DNA of 64,000 bases from a candidate division FCPU426 bacterium (lineage in GTDB: Bacteria; Oederibacteriota; Muellerivitia; Muellerivitales; DAHXKG01), in the NCBI GenBank assembly GCA_027366525.1, contig DAHXKG010000010.1, forward strand, positions 7,808-71,807, given 5' to 3'. Below are positions 43,985-53,717 of this stretch, piece after piece. How positions within the stretch are numbered: the first letter of the stretch is position 1; each line of letters begins with the position of its first letter. Under the pieces are notes generated by a model. It was not told where the DNA came from. It did not search any database and saw only the letters and a list, made by a program, of their open reading frames with translations. Both the position numbers and the translations under genes were made by a program.

Positions 43985-46855
43985 ATGTTTTCCGAATTTA
44001 TACAAAACCCAGTTCATCTGATGAGCTTCCTAGTTCTTTTTCCGTTTTTTTCAGCCATGCTATTAGCTTGGATGAAAGGGTCTTTTTGGCAGAGTTGGAT
44101 CGTACGATGGAGTAGTCTCCTTCTGATGTTGACGTCATTGCTTTTGGCCTTTCAAACTTCCTGGAGACCCCATCTTTTTTTTATATTACCTCACCTTCAT
44201 TGGATTACCACCTTAGGCGATTTGATCATCACTCTATTCTTGTTTTGGATTTTTTTAAAAAAAGGGACTCGAAAAGAATTATGGATTCTTAGTCTTTTAA
44301 TTTTTCAAACAATTATATTACTTTATACTGACTGGGTTTTGGGGCTTAAAACAACGCCCTTCCCTTTCTATTTAGATTCGTTTTCCATAATCATGATTTT
44401 AATTATTGGAGTGATCGGTGGACTAATCTGCATTTATGCCATTCCTTATATGAAAACTTATCATAACCACCATCCTCATCTTCCAGACCATCGTCGACGT
44501 TTTTTCTTTTTATTTTTCCTTTTTTTATCTGCGATGACCGGCATCGTTATTTCAAACGATCTTTCTTGGCTACTTTTATTTTGGGAAATAACTACTCTAT
44601 GTTGTTTTTTGTTAATCGGCTATGCCGATGATGCTGAAGCTCGAAAAAATGCTTTCTTAGCCCTTGGATATAACTTGATTGGAAGTCTAGGCATCGTGAT
44701 AACTCTATGGATTTTAGCTGAAATGCACCAAAAACCTTCTTTGACCCACATTATCTCTTTGGGAAAATTAGGAGCAATCCTAGGTTTGCTTGCGGCGGCA
44801 CTACTTGCCTTGGCCGGATTAGCTAAATCTGCTCAACTTCCTTTTAGTTCATGGCTTACAGGAGCCATGGTGGCTCCCACCCCTGTTTCAGCACTACTTC
44901 ATTCAAGCACCATGGTCAACGCTGGAGTATTTCTCATTTTAAAATTAGCTCCCATATTCCATGCACATATCGCTCTAGGTGAAAGCCTTAGTTTCATTGG
45001 AGGCATTACTTTTTTAATTTCGTCTATTATTGCCTTAAACCAATCCAACATTAAACGCATGTTAGCTTATTCAACCATAAGCAACTTGGGCTTAATTGTG
45101 GCTTGTGCTGGAATTGGAACACCCGAAGCTATTTGGGCTGCCATTTTTCTAATTATTTTTCATGCAATTGCCAAAGCACTCTTGTTTCAAACAGTCGGAA
45201 CGGTTGAACATCAGATTGGAAGCCGAGATATTGAAACCATGGATGGGCTTTGGATACGTCATCGCGGATTAACGCTCGCCTTGATTTTAGGAACGCTAGG
45301 CATGTTTCTGGTGCCTTTTGGAATGTTAATTAGTAAATGGGCATGTTTGCAAACCTTTATTCATTCTAGCCCTATTCTTGCCTTGCTCTTGGTTTTTGGA
45401 AGTGCCCCCACATTATTTTTCTGGAGCAAATGGATGGGAAAACTCATCTCGCCTCCTTCCACTCCTTCGGAAATAACCCTCGATTCCAGTCTGGTCAGCA
45501 AGGATACCTGGTTCTCCATCGGAATGTTGATGATCCTGACCCTAGTGGCATGCTTTTTATTTCCTGCCATTTCTCATTTCTGGGTAGATCCCTATCTAGG
45601 CCTAACGATGTCGTCCTTAGGTCCCTGGACTTTACATCACCCCTTGTTCTTATGGGTCACTCTCATCCTTTTATTAATTCTTCCTGCAGGTTTCTTTTTT
45701 TTAGCCCCTTCCTATAAAACCGTTACACCTTATTTATGTGGCTTGAACATCCCTGCCACTACCTCCAATGCTCAATTTCAAGGATCATTAGGACAAATTC
45801 ATACCGTCCAAATTCGAAATTATTATTTGACTTCATATTTTAAAGAGAAATCATTACTGAAAATAGGTCAAGTGCTAGGAATTATCTTTTTGTTGATCAT
45901 GATTCTGATTAACTTCCATCACTGGAAACTTTCCACACCCTTTCTCCCGCCACCAGTATGGAATTCTAATTCTCCTTCATGGCTACATCTTGGAATGGTT
46001 GCATTACTTTTCTTTATTAGTGCACCTATTCTTGGCGCTCTACTAACCGGCTTCGACCGTATTGTCACTGCACGAATTCAAAATCGATATGGGCCTCCTC
46101 TACTTCAACCTTTTTATGATATTCTCAAGTTGTGGAATAAACAAACGAGTGTTGTTAATCCCATGCAGATTTTCTATGTTTGGGGATTTGTTCTTTTTAT
46201 GCTTTTAACTGGATTTATTTTCTTTTCCGGTGAAAGTTTGTTGCTGGTTATTTTCTCCATGATGCTTGGTTCCTTATTCTTAACCTTAGCTGCATTTTCT
46301 ACCCCTTCGCCTTACAGTCATCTGGGAGCTGAGCGAGAACTCATTCAGATGATGGCTTATGAACCGCTTCTGTTATTGACTGCCTTGGGCATGGATTTAA
46401 GTACTGGTAGTTTTCAAATTCAAACCATTGCCACTTCTCATTACCCCTTGTTATATCAACTGCCCGGTTTTTTTCTTGGATTTTTAATGCTCCTAACCAT
46501 CAAACTTAGAAAATCTCCGTTTGATCTTTCAACCTCCCACCATGGGCATCAGGAACTTGTTAAGGGGCTGACAACTGAATTTTCAGGTTCGCTTTTGGCC
46601 TTGATCGAAATAGGACATTGGTATGAAAATATTATTTTGCTGGGAATTTTATGCCTATTTATTCTACATTGGCCCTGGGAGATCTTGTTAACCGTTTTGA
46701 CTTTTCTCTTTATTTTTGAAATTCTTATTGATAACACTTATGCTCGTTTTACGTGGGAAAAAACTCTTCAGACAGCTTGGATTGTTGCCGCTCTTTTCGG
46801 AGGATCAAATCTTCTATTTCTATTTTATTATCACTCAATTAATGTGAGGCCTTAG
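43985..46855 (+). CDS. echA-echB: EchA-EchB membrane subunit fusion
   Basis: 956 residues, about 22-24 hydrophobic segments. Residues 1 to about 640 are the antiporter-like EchA/NuoL part: LLFWEITTLCCFLLIGY, AGLAKSAQLPFSSWLTGAMVAPTPVSALLHSSTMVNAG and MLAYSTISNLGLI. From about 666 the protein is EchB/NuoH-like: FDRIVTARIQNRYGPPLLQPFYDI, with LGAERELIQMMAYEPLL and KLRKSPFDLSTSHHGHQELV. In known Ech operons these are two genes. The frame is continuous across the join (about 45.85-45.98 kb) with no internal start that has a ribosome site. The join is a hydrophobic helix (LLKIGQVLGIIFLLIMILI). Confidence 0.93.
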   Translation: MFSEFIQNPVHLMSFLVLFPFFSAMLLAWMKGSFWQSWIVRWSSLLLMLTSLLLAFQTSWRPHLFFILPHLHWITTLGDLIITLFLFWIFLKKGTRKELWILSLLIFQTIILLYTDWVLGLKTTPFPFYLDSFSIIMILIIGVIGGLICIYAIPYMKTYHNHHPHLPDHRRRFFFLFFLFLSAMTGIVISNDLSWLLLFWEITTLCCFLLIGYADDAEARKNAFLALGYNLIGSLGIVITLWILAEMHQKPSLTHIISLGKLGAILGLLAAALLALAGLAKSAQLPFSSWLTGAMVAPTPVSALLHSSTMVNAGVFLILKLAPIFHAHIALGESLSFIGGITFLISSIIALNQSNIKRMLAYSTISNLGLIVACAGIGTPEAIWAAIFLIIFHAIAKALLFQTVGTVEHQIGSRDIETMDGLWIRHRGLTLALILGTLGMFLVPFGMLISKWACLQTFIHSSPILALLLVFGSAPTLFFWSKWMGKLISPPSTPSEITLDSSLVSKDTWFSIGMLMILTLVACFLFPAISHFWVDPYLGLTMSSLGPWTLHHPLFLWVTLILLLILPAGFFFLAPSYKTVTPYLCGLNIPATTSNAQFQGSLGQIHTVQIRNYYLTSYFKEKSLLKIGQVLGIIFLLIMILINFHHWKLSTPFLPPPVWNSNSPSWLHLGMVALLFFISAPILGALLTGFDRIVTARIQNRYGPPLLQPFYDILKLWNKQTSVVNPMQIFYVWGFVLFMLLTGFIFFSGESLLLVIFSMMLGSLFLTLAAFSTPSPYSHLGAERELIQMMAYEPLLLLTALGMDLSTGSFQIQTIATSHYPLLYQLPGFFLGFLMLLTIKLRKSPFDLSTSHHGHQELVKGLTTEFSGSLLALIEIGHWYENIILLGILCLFILHWPWEILLTVLTFLFIFEILIDNTYARFTWEKTLQTAWIVAALFGGSNLLFLFYYHSINVRP

Positions 46856-46857
46856 AG

Positions 46858-47328
46858 ATGAATTTTTTGAAAAAATCACCGTGGATACTTCACTATGATG
46901 CCTCCAGCTGTAATGGATGCGATATTGAAGTATTAGCATGTTTAACACCCATCTATGATGTAGAACGACTCGGCATCATTAATACCGGCAATCCTAAGCA
47001 TGCTGATATTCTGTTGATTACTGGTGCCATTAATGCCCAAAATCAATCGGTCGTTCAAACCCTCTATGAACAAATGCCCGCGCCCAAGGTTGTTGTCGCC
47101 ATTGGAGCTTGTGCTCTTTCTGGCGGGATTTTTAGCCAGTGTTATAACCTTCACCAAGGCGTTGATTCGACTATTCCGGTTGATATTTATGTTCCGGGAT
47201 GTGCTGCACGCCCAGAAGCCATTATTGATGGTGTTCTTCAAGCCGTGGCTTGCTTTAATCAAAAACAAACTATCCGATCCAATCAGAAAAGGACGTCCCA
47301 TGGAATCAAACTTGATTCACACCATTGA
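46858..47328 (+). CDS. echC: Ech hydrogenase small subunit
   Basis: 156 residues. YDASSCNGCDIEVLACLTP, VAIGACALSGG and DIYVPGCAARPEA supply the four ligands of the single proximal [4Fe-4S] cluster. The length is typical of EchC/HycG. It begins three bases after the EchA-EchB stop and overlaps echD. Confidence 0.95.
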   Translation: MNFLKKSPWILHYDASSCNGCDIEVLACLTPIYDVERLGIINTGNPKHADILLITGAINAQNQSVVQTLYEQMPAPKVVVAIGACALSGGIFSQCYNLHQGVDSTIPVDIYVPGCAARPEAIIDGVLQAVACFNQKQTIRSNQKRTSHGIKLDSHH

Positions 47329-47647
47329 TGCATCCGAATTGGGAATCCAAGTTGCTACTTTTAAAACCCAAGGATATCGCTTGGTTCAAATTTCTGTTTT
47401 GGTCATCCCAGAGGCGTTCGAAGTAACCTATAGTTTTGATCACCATTTATCCTTACAACATTTGAGGATACTTATTCCTAAACAGGCTGCACAACTTCAA
47501 AGTATTACACCATTCTATGCAGGGGCTTTTACTTATGAAAATGAAATACAGGATTTATTTGGAGTGACTCTTGTGGGATTACAACTCGATTTCCACGGTC
47601 ATTTTTATCAATTATCTCAGCCTACACCTTTTGTGCCACCCGCCTAA
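47300..47647 (+). CDS. echD: Ech hydrogenase subunit D (NuoC-like)
   Basis: 115 residues from ATG 47300 (AAAGGA upstream; the open frame extends back to 47024 but only as an overlap of echC). The NuoC-like motif FTYENEIQDLFGVTLVGL is diagnostic. It is a structural subunit of the peripheral arm. The start overlaps the echC stop region by 29 bases. Last gene of the Ech cluster. Confidence 0.9.
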   Translation: MESNLIHTIDASELGIQVATFKTQGYRLVQISVLVIPEAFEVTYSFDHHLSLQHLRILIPKQAAQLQSITPFYAGAFTYENEIQDLFGVTLVGLQLDFHGHFYQLSQPTPFVPPA

Positions 47648-47721
47648 ACCCGGTCTCCTGAAAATACAACCTTAAATTTAGATGTCCTGTGTTGCTTTCT
47701 CGATATCGGGTCGGACTCGCG

Positions 47722-47742
47722 ATCCAACAGATCTTGTTGGAT
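47722..47742 (+). terminator. Inverted repeat in the convergent gap after echD
   Basis: ATCCAACA (47722-47729) and TGTTGGAT (47735-47742) are exact inverted arms around GATCT. It lies between two convergent genes, so it could stop transcripts from either side. There is no long T run after it, so a rho-independent role is unproven. Confidence 0.35.
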
Positions 47743-47828
47743 TTGACACTCAACGCTCTAGGCAAAAACTTTTAGAATATTCTTCTTTGAACTTTTACAG
47801 AACTACGGTCGTTTTTAAAAATACAAAT

Positions 47829-48101
47829 TTATTCTTGTTCTTTTTTCAGTTCTTCTGGAACGTAAACAGTTACAATTTGTGGCATAGCAACAAGATCGTA
47901 CATGGGATTTCCTTGCGGATCATACTTGCCAACAAACCGATGTGCTCCAGAAATAGTCACTTTCATACGTATTTTCGTTCCATCTTCCAACTCAAATTCA
48001 CTCCATTTTTCATTGGATTCCTTCAACGGAACATCGTACGCATTTAATTCTTCACCCGTTATTGGATTTTTAACTTTCACAATCTTAAATTGTTCAGGCA
48101 T
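47829..48101 (-). CDS. Conserved hypothetical protein
   Basis: 90 residues, acidic at the ends, with EQFKIVKVKNPITGEELNAYDVPL and KIRMKVTISGAHRFVGKYDPQGNPMYDL. GGAG lies six bases before the ATG and the composition is that of a real soluble protein. I recognise no family. Monocistronic and convergent with the Ech operon. Confidence 0.6.
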   Translation of the reverse strand: MPEQFKIVKVKNPITGEELNAYDVPLKESNEKWSEFELEDGTKIRMKVTISGAHRFVGKYDPQGNPMYDLVAMPQIVTVYVPEELKKEQE

Positions 48102-48271
48102 TTTATTCTCCAGTATTGCCTAATCACGAGCTCATTTAATTTTTTATCGATAGTATAAGCCTCTTGTCAAGCCGCCCCGAGGAACCCTAAAAGCAAAAAA
48201 AAATTTTTAATTAATCTACCGCAGAGCCATCTTGATGCTTGAAGAATAACTGACCGAACCACTTTCGATCT

Positions 48272-48925
48272 TTAAGACTCATGAGGCATCCTTGAATACT
48301 CTATCCACTCTTTATAATTCAATCGTTTGATTTTCAAAAATGCATCTCGAGTATGCACATAGTTGTCTAAGCCATTCATTCTTCCAATCGAATGGAGATC
48401 TTCCGCTAAAACATAAGGCCCTTGGGAATCAATATATTGATCTTCCACGAACGCTGCTACAACTTCGCCCAAAATAATACGTGATTGTCCTAAATGGATC
48501 ATTTCATACAACCGACATTCTAAAGCGGCATGTGCTTCCTTAATTCGCGGAACATGAACAACCGTAGAAATTTCCGTAGAAAATCCAGCTTTTTCTAATT
48601 CATTAATCCTAGATGGGAAATCAATGCCACAGATATTCATAGCTTGAGCCATATCTTCAGTAACCACATTGACCACAAATTCTTTTTGAGTCTCAATATT
48701 ACGAGCGGTATCTTTAATGCCATCTTCACTTTCAGGTTTAGCGGCAATCCCCACTCCAATAATGGGTGGATTAATACATAAGTAATTATAAGCACTAAAT
48801 GGTGCTGCATTTAATTGCCCATTAACACTCAGGCTTGTAATTAATGCAATCGGTCGAGGAGCTACCAATCCATTGATCAAATTATAGATGGTTCGTGCTG
48901 AGGTATTTTGGAAATTAAAATTCAT
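48272..48925 (-). CDS. Flavin reductase (flavoredoxin-like) protein
   Basis: 217 residues from ATG 48925 (GGAG five bases upstream). It is a split-barrel FMN-binding protein: LVAPRPIALITSLSVNGQLNAAPFSAYNYLCINPPIIGVGI, then DTARNIETQKEFVVNVV and LECRLYEMIHLGQSRIILGEVVA. It matches the flavin reductase domain family (PF01613). It uses NAD(P)H or takes electrons from another carrier; the partner is unknown. Confidence 0.9.
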   Translation of the reverse strand: MNFNFQNTSARTIYNLINGLVAPRPIALITSLSVNGQLNAAPFSAYNYLCINPPIIGVGIAAKPESEDGIKDTARNIETQKEFVVNVVTEDMAQAMNICGIDFPSRINELEKAGFSTEISTVVHVPRIKEAHAALECRLYEMIHLGQSRIILGEVVAAFVEDQYIDSQGPYVLAEDLHSIGRMNGLDNYVHTRDAFLKIKRLNYKEWIEYSRMPHES

Positions 48926-49025
48926 CGTTTCTCCAATGATCAAAAAAATAGCTTAGAATAAACAACTTTATCAAAGTAAGATTTTTGAACTCAGAAATCA
49001 ATAACTTTTGCTAGCACCAAAATCA

Positions 49026-49976
49026 TTAGTTCATTCCAGAGGCAGTAACAGACTTCCCCTTGCCTTTTTTAAAAAAAATTTTCTCATCGATGCCCAAAAG
49101 GCAAAGTGGATTATGAAATGCAAATTGCCGAGCTTGAATTGACGATATTATTTTCAAATGTAAAAGCCGTCGAATGATTTGGGATAAACTCAAGTAACTG
49201 GCTGCTAAAACACCTTGCCGCGTTCGAAGGGAACTATCCGAGTGTACTTGGATCGAACAATGATTCCATTGATAGGAGCCTTGTGGTTTCAGTGACAACG
49301 GACAATTATCTGAAACCAAGATAATTTTAGAACTAGGACGCCATTGCAATACAAATTGAACTGTTTTATCGGCTAAGTGAACTCCATCTGCAATCAATTC
49401 CGTATATAGTTCCTGATCTTCTAATGCCAATCCGATTAATCCTGGTTCCCGATGATGAAAGGGACGCATAGCATTGAAAAGGTGTGTTACACTTTTAGCC
49501 CCTTGAAGCTTGCCTTGCTTAGCTTCCTGATAAGTTGCCTGGCTATGCCCCATTGAAACGACAATGCCCTGATCCTTAAGCCAAGCCACTTGATGTAGCA
49601 CTCCGGGTATTTCAGGCGCCAACGTAATTATCTTAATAAGGCCTTCTCCAATTTTCACCCACTCCTTTAATTGTTTTGGATCCATCACACTTATATTTTT
49701 GAGAGGATGAACTCCTCGGAATTTTGGATTTAAAAAAGGGCCTTCCAAATGGACTCCAAGAATTTTGGCTCCTAACTCTCGACCCTTAATTTTTTTAATT
49801 ACTTCCAGACTCTGAAGCATCCGAGAAGGTGGCGCCGTCATAAGAGTAGGAACAAATGCAACAATGCCTTGCTTCAATAATTGGATCGTAAGTTCTTGTA
49901 CCTCTTCGGGATCAGAACTCATGACATCCAATCCATTTTGCCCATGGATATGAATATCAACCCACGATGAATTCAT
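49026..49976 (-). CDS. nagA: N-acetylglucosamine-6-phosphate deacetylase, short form
   Basis: 316 residues; the family is usually near 380. The amidohydrolase barrel is intact: DIHIHGQNG, GVHLEGPFLNPKFRGVHP (metal Glu), MGHSQATYQEA and THLFNAMRPFHHREPGL (two metal His), IADGVHL, and the catalytic Asp in LVSDN. The N-terminal small beta-domain strands before DIHIHG are missing, so it starts with the barrel. It overlaps leuD by four bases (ATGA), an unusual partnership, but both may simply be in one transcript. Confidence 0.88.
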   Translation of the reverse strand: MNSSWVDIHIHGQNGLDVMSSDPEEVQELTIQLLKQGIVAFVPTLMTAPPSRMLQSLEVIKKIKGRELGAKILGVHLEGPFLNPKFRGVHPLKNISVMDPKQLKEWVKIGEGLIKIITLAPEIPGVLHQVAWLKDQGIVVSMGHSQATYQEAKQGKLQGAKSVTHLFNAMRPFHHREPGLIGLALEDQELYTELIADGVHLADKTVQFVLQWRPSSKIILVSDNCPLSLKPQGSYQWNHCSIQVHSDSSLRTRQGVLAASYLSLSQIIRRLLHLKIISSIQARQFAFHNPLCLLGIDEKIFFKKGKGKSVTASGMN

Positions 49977-50590
49977 GTTTTGAACATTTGAAAATGATTT
50001 AAATAAGGAAGCTGTTGAGCCACTTGTTTAATCTTGTCTAAATTGCCTAACAATAATCCCGTTGAATCCCATGTCCCATGAACGATGGCCTGATATCGAC
50101 TAGGATGCATTTGAAATTCAAACCAAGGCTGGTGTTCCATCAAAAGTTTTTTTTGTAAAAAATCCAACGTCAATTGAATTTGGGGATTATCTTGAACTTT
50201 CTTTTGAATTTGCTGGATTTCTGATTCTAATAAAGTCACAACTGGCATTCCAAGCATGGTACAGTTCCCCGCAAAAATTTCAGCAAAGGATTCCCCTACA
50301 ATCGCCTGAATTCCGAATCGCATTAAAGCCTGAGGAGCATGTTCCCGTGAAGATCCACATCCAAAATTTTTATTAACGATGAGAATCGAAGCACCCTGAA
50401 ACCTTGCCTCATTAAATGGATGATTTTTAGAATTGCCATGAGCATCAAAGCGTTCATCAAAAAACGGGTATTTACCCATATTGGAAAAAGTAATTTCTTT
50501 CAAATACCGCGCTGGAATGATGCGATCTGTATCAATATCATTCCCTTCAATTGAAATACCTCGTCCGGTTAATTGTGTTATCCCTTTCAT
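49973..50590 (-). CDS. leuD: 3-isopropylmalate dehydratase small subunit
   Basis: 205 residues. It works with LeuC to interconvert 2- and 3-isopropylmalate in leucine synthesis. [20 protein letters not shown] and [34 protein letters not shown] are the swivel-domain signatures. The start overlaps the leuC stop by ATGA. Confidence 0.95.
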   Translation of the reverse strand: MKGITQLTGRGISIEGNDIDTDRIIPARYLKEITFSNMGKYPFFDERFDAHGNSKNHPFNEARFQGASILIVNKNFGCGSSREHAPQALMRFGIQAIVGESFAEIFAGNCTMLGMPVVTLLESEIQQIQKKVQDNPQIQLTLDFLQKKLLMEHQPWFEFQMHPSRYQAIVHGTWDSTGLLLGNLDKIKQVAQQLPYLNHFQMFKT

Positions 50591-51993
50591 TGATATACCT
50601 CCCGAACATCACGAATTTGCCCTTCAATTGCTGCCAAAGCGACCATCGCGGGACTCATTAATAACGTTCTTCCTTCTTGACTTCCTTGACGCCCAATAAA
50701 ATTCCGATTGGAAGAGGAAGCCGCTATCTGATCACCTTGTAATTTATCCGGATTCATGGCTAGGCACATAGAGCAACCTGCATGCCTCCATTCAAATCCG
50801 GCCTCCATAAAAATATGATTTAACCCTTCCTGTTCCGCCTGCTTTTTAATTTGCTGTGATCCTGGTACAACAAAAGCCTTCACTTTTTTAGAAACTTTTC
50901 TTCCTCGAACTATCTGAGCCGCCTCTCTCAAATCTGAAATTCGACTATTGGTACAGGATCCAACAAAAGCAACATCAATTGGTGTTCCTAAAATAGGATG
51001 TCGAGGTGAAAGCTTCATATGTCGATAGGCTAGTTCCGCTAATTTTTTATCCTCTGGCGACATTTCACTTGGATCAGGAAGTCGATCTGAAACGCCAACC
51101 GATTGACCTGGTGTAATTCCCCAAGTGACAACTGGAGATATCTCCGATGCATGCCATTGAACTTGATCATCGTATTGAGCGGTCAAATCCGATGCTACGG
51201 TTTTCCAATATTTTATCGCTTGATCAAATTCATTTGATGGTGGGGCAAACTTTCGGTTTTTCAAATACTGAAATGTGGTGGTATCTGGATTAACATATCC
51301 CACTCGAGCCCCTCCTTCAATAGCCATATTACAAACCGTCATCCGCTCTTCCATATTCATGGATGAAAAAACTTCCCCAGCATATTCATAGGCATATCCT
51401 AATCCACCCTTGACTGTCAATTTCTGAATCACAAATAAAGTAACATCTTTGGCAAAAACACCTTTAGAAAGTTTGCCATTAATTTCAATTTTTCGCACTT
51501 TTAAGGGATCCATGGCAAGACATTGAGTGGCTAAGACATCTCTTACTTGAGTCGTTCCGATTCCAAAAGCCAACGTTCCAAAAGCTCCATGGGTCGAGGT
51601 ATGGGAATCTCCACAGGCAATCGTTAATCCTGGCTGCGTAAGACCTAGTTCCGGTCCAATCACATGAACAATGCCCTGAAGTCCACTTTCAAAATTCAAA
51701 AATTGGATTCCATATTTTTTCACATTCTTTTCAATCGCTCCCATCATCGCTTCCGCTTGATCATCCTGAAACGGCCGTGTTTGTTGAGTCGTAGGCACAA
51801 TATGATCCACTGTTGCAAAAGTACGCTGCGGAAAAAGAATAGACATATTTTTTTCTGAAATCATATCAAACGCCTGCGGGCTGGTTACTTCATGAATTAA
51901 ATGAAGACCAATAAAAAGCTGATCTTGCCCCGTTGGAAGACGATCCACCACATGCGCATTCCAAACTTTGTTATAAAGAGTATTTTGAGCCAT
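50587..51993 (-). CDS. leuC: 3-isopropylmalate dehydratase large subunit
   Basis: 468 residues, aconitase family with a [4Fe-4S] cluster. [31 protein letters not shown]-type ([18 protein letters not shown]) and [13 protein letters not shown] give the three cluster cysteines. First gene of leuC-leuD-nagA. The ATG follows AAGGAGTGAGGAT-like sequence. Confidence 0.96.
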   Translation of the reverse strand: MAQNTLYNKVWNAHVVDRLPTGQDQLFIGLHLIHEVTSPQAFDMISEKNMSILFPQRTFATVDHIVPTTQQTRPFQDDQAEAMMGAIEKNVKKYGIQFLNFESGLQGIVHVIGPELGLTQPGLTIACGDSHTSTHGAFGTLAFGIGTTQVRDVLATQCLAMDPLKVRKIEINGKLSKGVFAKDVTLFVIQKLTVKGGLGYAYEYAGEVFSSMNMEERMTVCNMAIEGGARVGYVNPDTTTFQYLKNRKFAPPSNEFDQAIKYWKTVASDLTAQYDDQVQWHASEISPVVTWGITPGQSVGVSDRLPDPSEMSPEDKKLAELAYRHMKLSPRHPILGTPIDVAFVGSCTNSRISDLREAAQIVRGRKVSKKVKAFVVPGSQQIKKQAEQEGLNHIFMEAGFEWRHAGCSMCLAMNPDKLQGDQIAASSSNRNFIGRQGSQEGRTLLMSPAMVALAAIEGQIRDVREVYQ

Positions 51994-52037
51994 AATCTAT
52001 CCTCACTCCTTTTAGATTTAAGAAGAACTTATCCTAT

Positions 52038-52126
52038 GGCGGAGAGGGAGGGATTCGAACCCCCGTTACGCTTACACGTAAAACTGATTTCGAGTCAGTC
52101 GCATTCGACCACTCTGCCACCTCTCC
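52038..52126 (-). tRNA. tRNA-Ser (CGA)
   Basis: Acceptor GGAGAGG pairs with CCTCTCC, discriminator G and encoded CCA. The anticodon loop CTCGAAA gives CGA. A long variable arm (TTACGTGTAAGCGTAA) is present. Confidence 0.96.
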
Positions 52127-52308
52127 GAACTGGGTTGGCTTAGTAACCTTAAATTAGTATTGTAAAAACAAATTCCCATAAGGACAAGTCTTCTTAACTG
52201 ATTCAATTCCATTTGAAATGAACTATTCCCTTCATCCCCATGCATTGAATTGTTTATACTTTAATCTGGATTTAATAATATGTAAAAGATATAATTATTA
52301 TCATTTTG

Positions 52309-52323
52309 ATAGTTTATAACTAT
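52309..52323 (+). promoter_or_regulatory. LysR-type box before the regulator gene
   Basis: ATAGTT-TAT-AACTAT is a perfect interrupted palindrome of the T-N11-A kind, ending 11 bases before the lysR-type start. It may be an autoregulatory site. Confidence 0.5.
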
Positions 52324-52334
52324 GGATATATTTT

Positions 52335-53219
52335 ATGGAAATTCACCAAATCCGATACTTTCAAGCTGTGGCTCAAACTAAAAATTTCACTAAAGCAGCC
52401 GACCTTTGTGCGGTTTCTCAGCCTTCCTTAAGCATTCAAATTGCTAAACTCGAATCGGAATTAGGTGGAGCTTTATTTGAACGGACGAAACGAAATAGTT
52501 CACTAACCGCACGAGGCAAACTTTTCTACCTACGAGCTCAAGCCATTCTCCAAACCATCGAAGAAGCCAAGCGAGAATCGGAAGCTCTTTCTCAAATGCA
52601 CCTTGGGCAAGTTTCATTGGGGTGTATGCCTATTACTGGATCTCATTTACTGCCACCGATTCTTACTGTTTTCAATCAAAAATTTCCTCAAATTAAAATT
52701 CATCTTAAAGAAGCCTCTTCTCCTCAATTAGTCCAAGACTTGGAACAAGATCAGATTGAATTAGCCATTTTAGATGATGCTGGATTCCGAGCCTCCCTGA
52801 ATTTCACCGTGCTCCTTAAAGAAAAAATCCTTCTAGCGGTATCTCCCAAACATCCTCTCGCTCAAAAAAGCTCTATTCATCATCTTCGACAACTAAAAGC
52901 AGAGCCCTTCATTTTAATGAAACCCAATCATGGATTTAGCCAAATTACCGATGATTTATTTCGAAAGTCCAATTTCAAGCCTTGGGTCGTTTTTGAAAGC
53001 GATCAAATTGAAACTATTCAATCCTTGGTTGCCGTTGGACTTGGTCTTAGTTTTGTTCCTGCTATGGTTCAAAAACCCGGATTATGTTATTTAGATATTG
53101 TCATTCCTAAAGCTTTTAGAACCATCTGTTTATCATGGAAATCCCAAACCACTCTCTCATTAGCTGCTCAAAATTTGAAAAAAATTATTCTTCACTTTTT
53201 TGAATCGAGATCATTTTAG
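52335..53219 (+). CDS. LysR-family transcriptional regulator
   Basis: 294 residues. N-terminal HTH: MEIHQIRYFQAVAQTKNFTKAADLCAVSQPSLSIQIAKLE. The effector domain starts at VSLGCMPITGSHLLPPIL. It is nearest in style to the OxyR/CynR group, but the two redox cysteines of OxyR are not at their positions, so it is not a peroxide sensor by that route. No divergent target gene is adjacent (the neighbour is tRNA-Ser). Effector and targets unknown. Confidence 0.9.
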   Translation: MEIHQIRYFQAVAQTKNFTKAADLCAVSQPSLSIQIAKLESELGGALFERTKRNSSLTARGKLFYLRAQAILQTIEEAKRESEALSQMHLGQVSLGCMPITGSHLLPPILTVFNQKFPQIKIHLKEASSPQLVQDLEQDQIELAILDDAGFRASLNFTVLLKEKILLAVSPKHPLAQKSSIHHLRQLKAEPFILMKPNHGFSQITDDLFRKSNFKPWVVFESDQIETIQSLVAVGLGLSFVPAMVQKPGLCYLDIVIPKAFRTICLSWKSQTTLSLAAQNLKKIILHFFESRSF

Positions 53220-53717
53220 TACTTCTAATGCTGATGTTCTCAATCCATTCTTTTCGATAACGATCAAACTTACTCAAAAACTGCGCTTTGGCCTGAATCT
53301 TCGGTTAACTGGACATAGTTATCCAGATCCTCTTGCGCGGCAACTCCCGTTGCAAGAGATTGGCTGCGGAGTTGTTCGGTCGAAAACCTCATGATCCCTG
53401 CTATTCCTTCCCATGGCGCAAATCGTTAACGAAACGAATCTTGAGGTCCCCAACTGTGATACGGCCCGTATCGCCAACAGCTTGCAGTACCCTTCCAGTA
53501 TTCCACCACCTCCTACTCCCACTTTCAAAAAAGACAAACTCTGTTGAAGACCTCCCTAACGTAAAAAGATCTTAGTTCAGGGATCAAAAAACTTTCTCAA
53601 TCTTTCGCAAACGTTCTATTTCAGAAGTATCTGAGTTATATTAATGAACATAATCAGATTGAAACATGACATTCCTTTTCCTCATTGAACTAGAAAAATT
53701 AATTTTTGATTCTTAAA
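53220..53717. other. Gap without a supported gene
   Basis: About 500 bases. 53290-53540 is less AT-rich than its surroundings and has several short overlapping open frames on both strands, none with a recognisable motif or ribosome site. It may be a fragment of foreign or decayed DNA. Confidence 0.4.

Noticed and set aside
47024-47299. Extended start for echD
   Set aside because: The extra 92 residues are only the echC gene in another frame; ATG 47300 has the ribosome site.
52335-53219. OxyR identity for the LysR regulator
   Set aside because: The two redox cysteines are absent from the corresponding region, so only LysR-family is stated.
53319-53575. Short frames on both strands in a less AT-rich patch
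   Set aside because: No motif; overlapping on both strands with no start signal.
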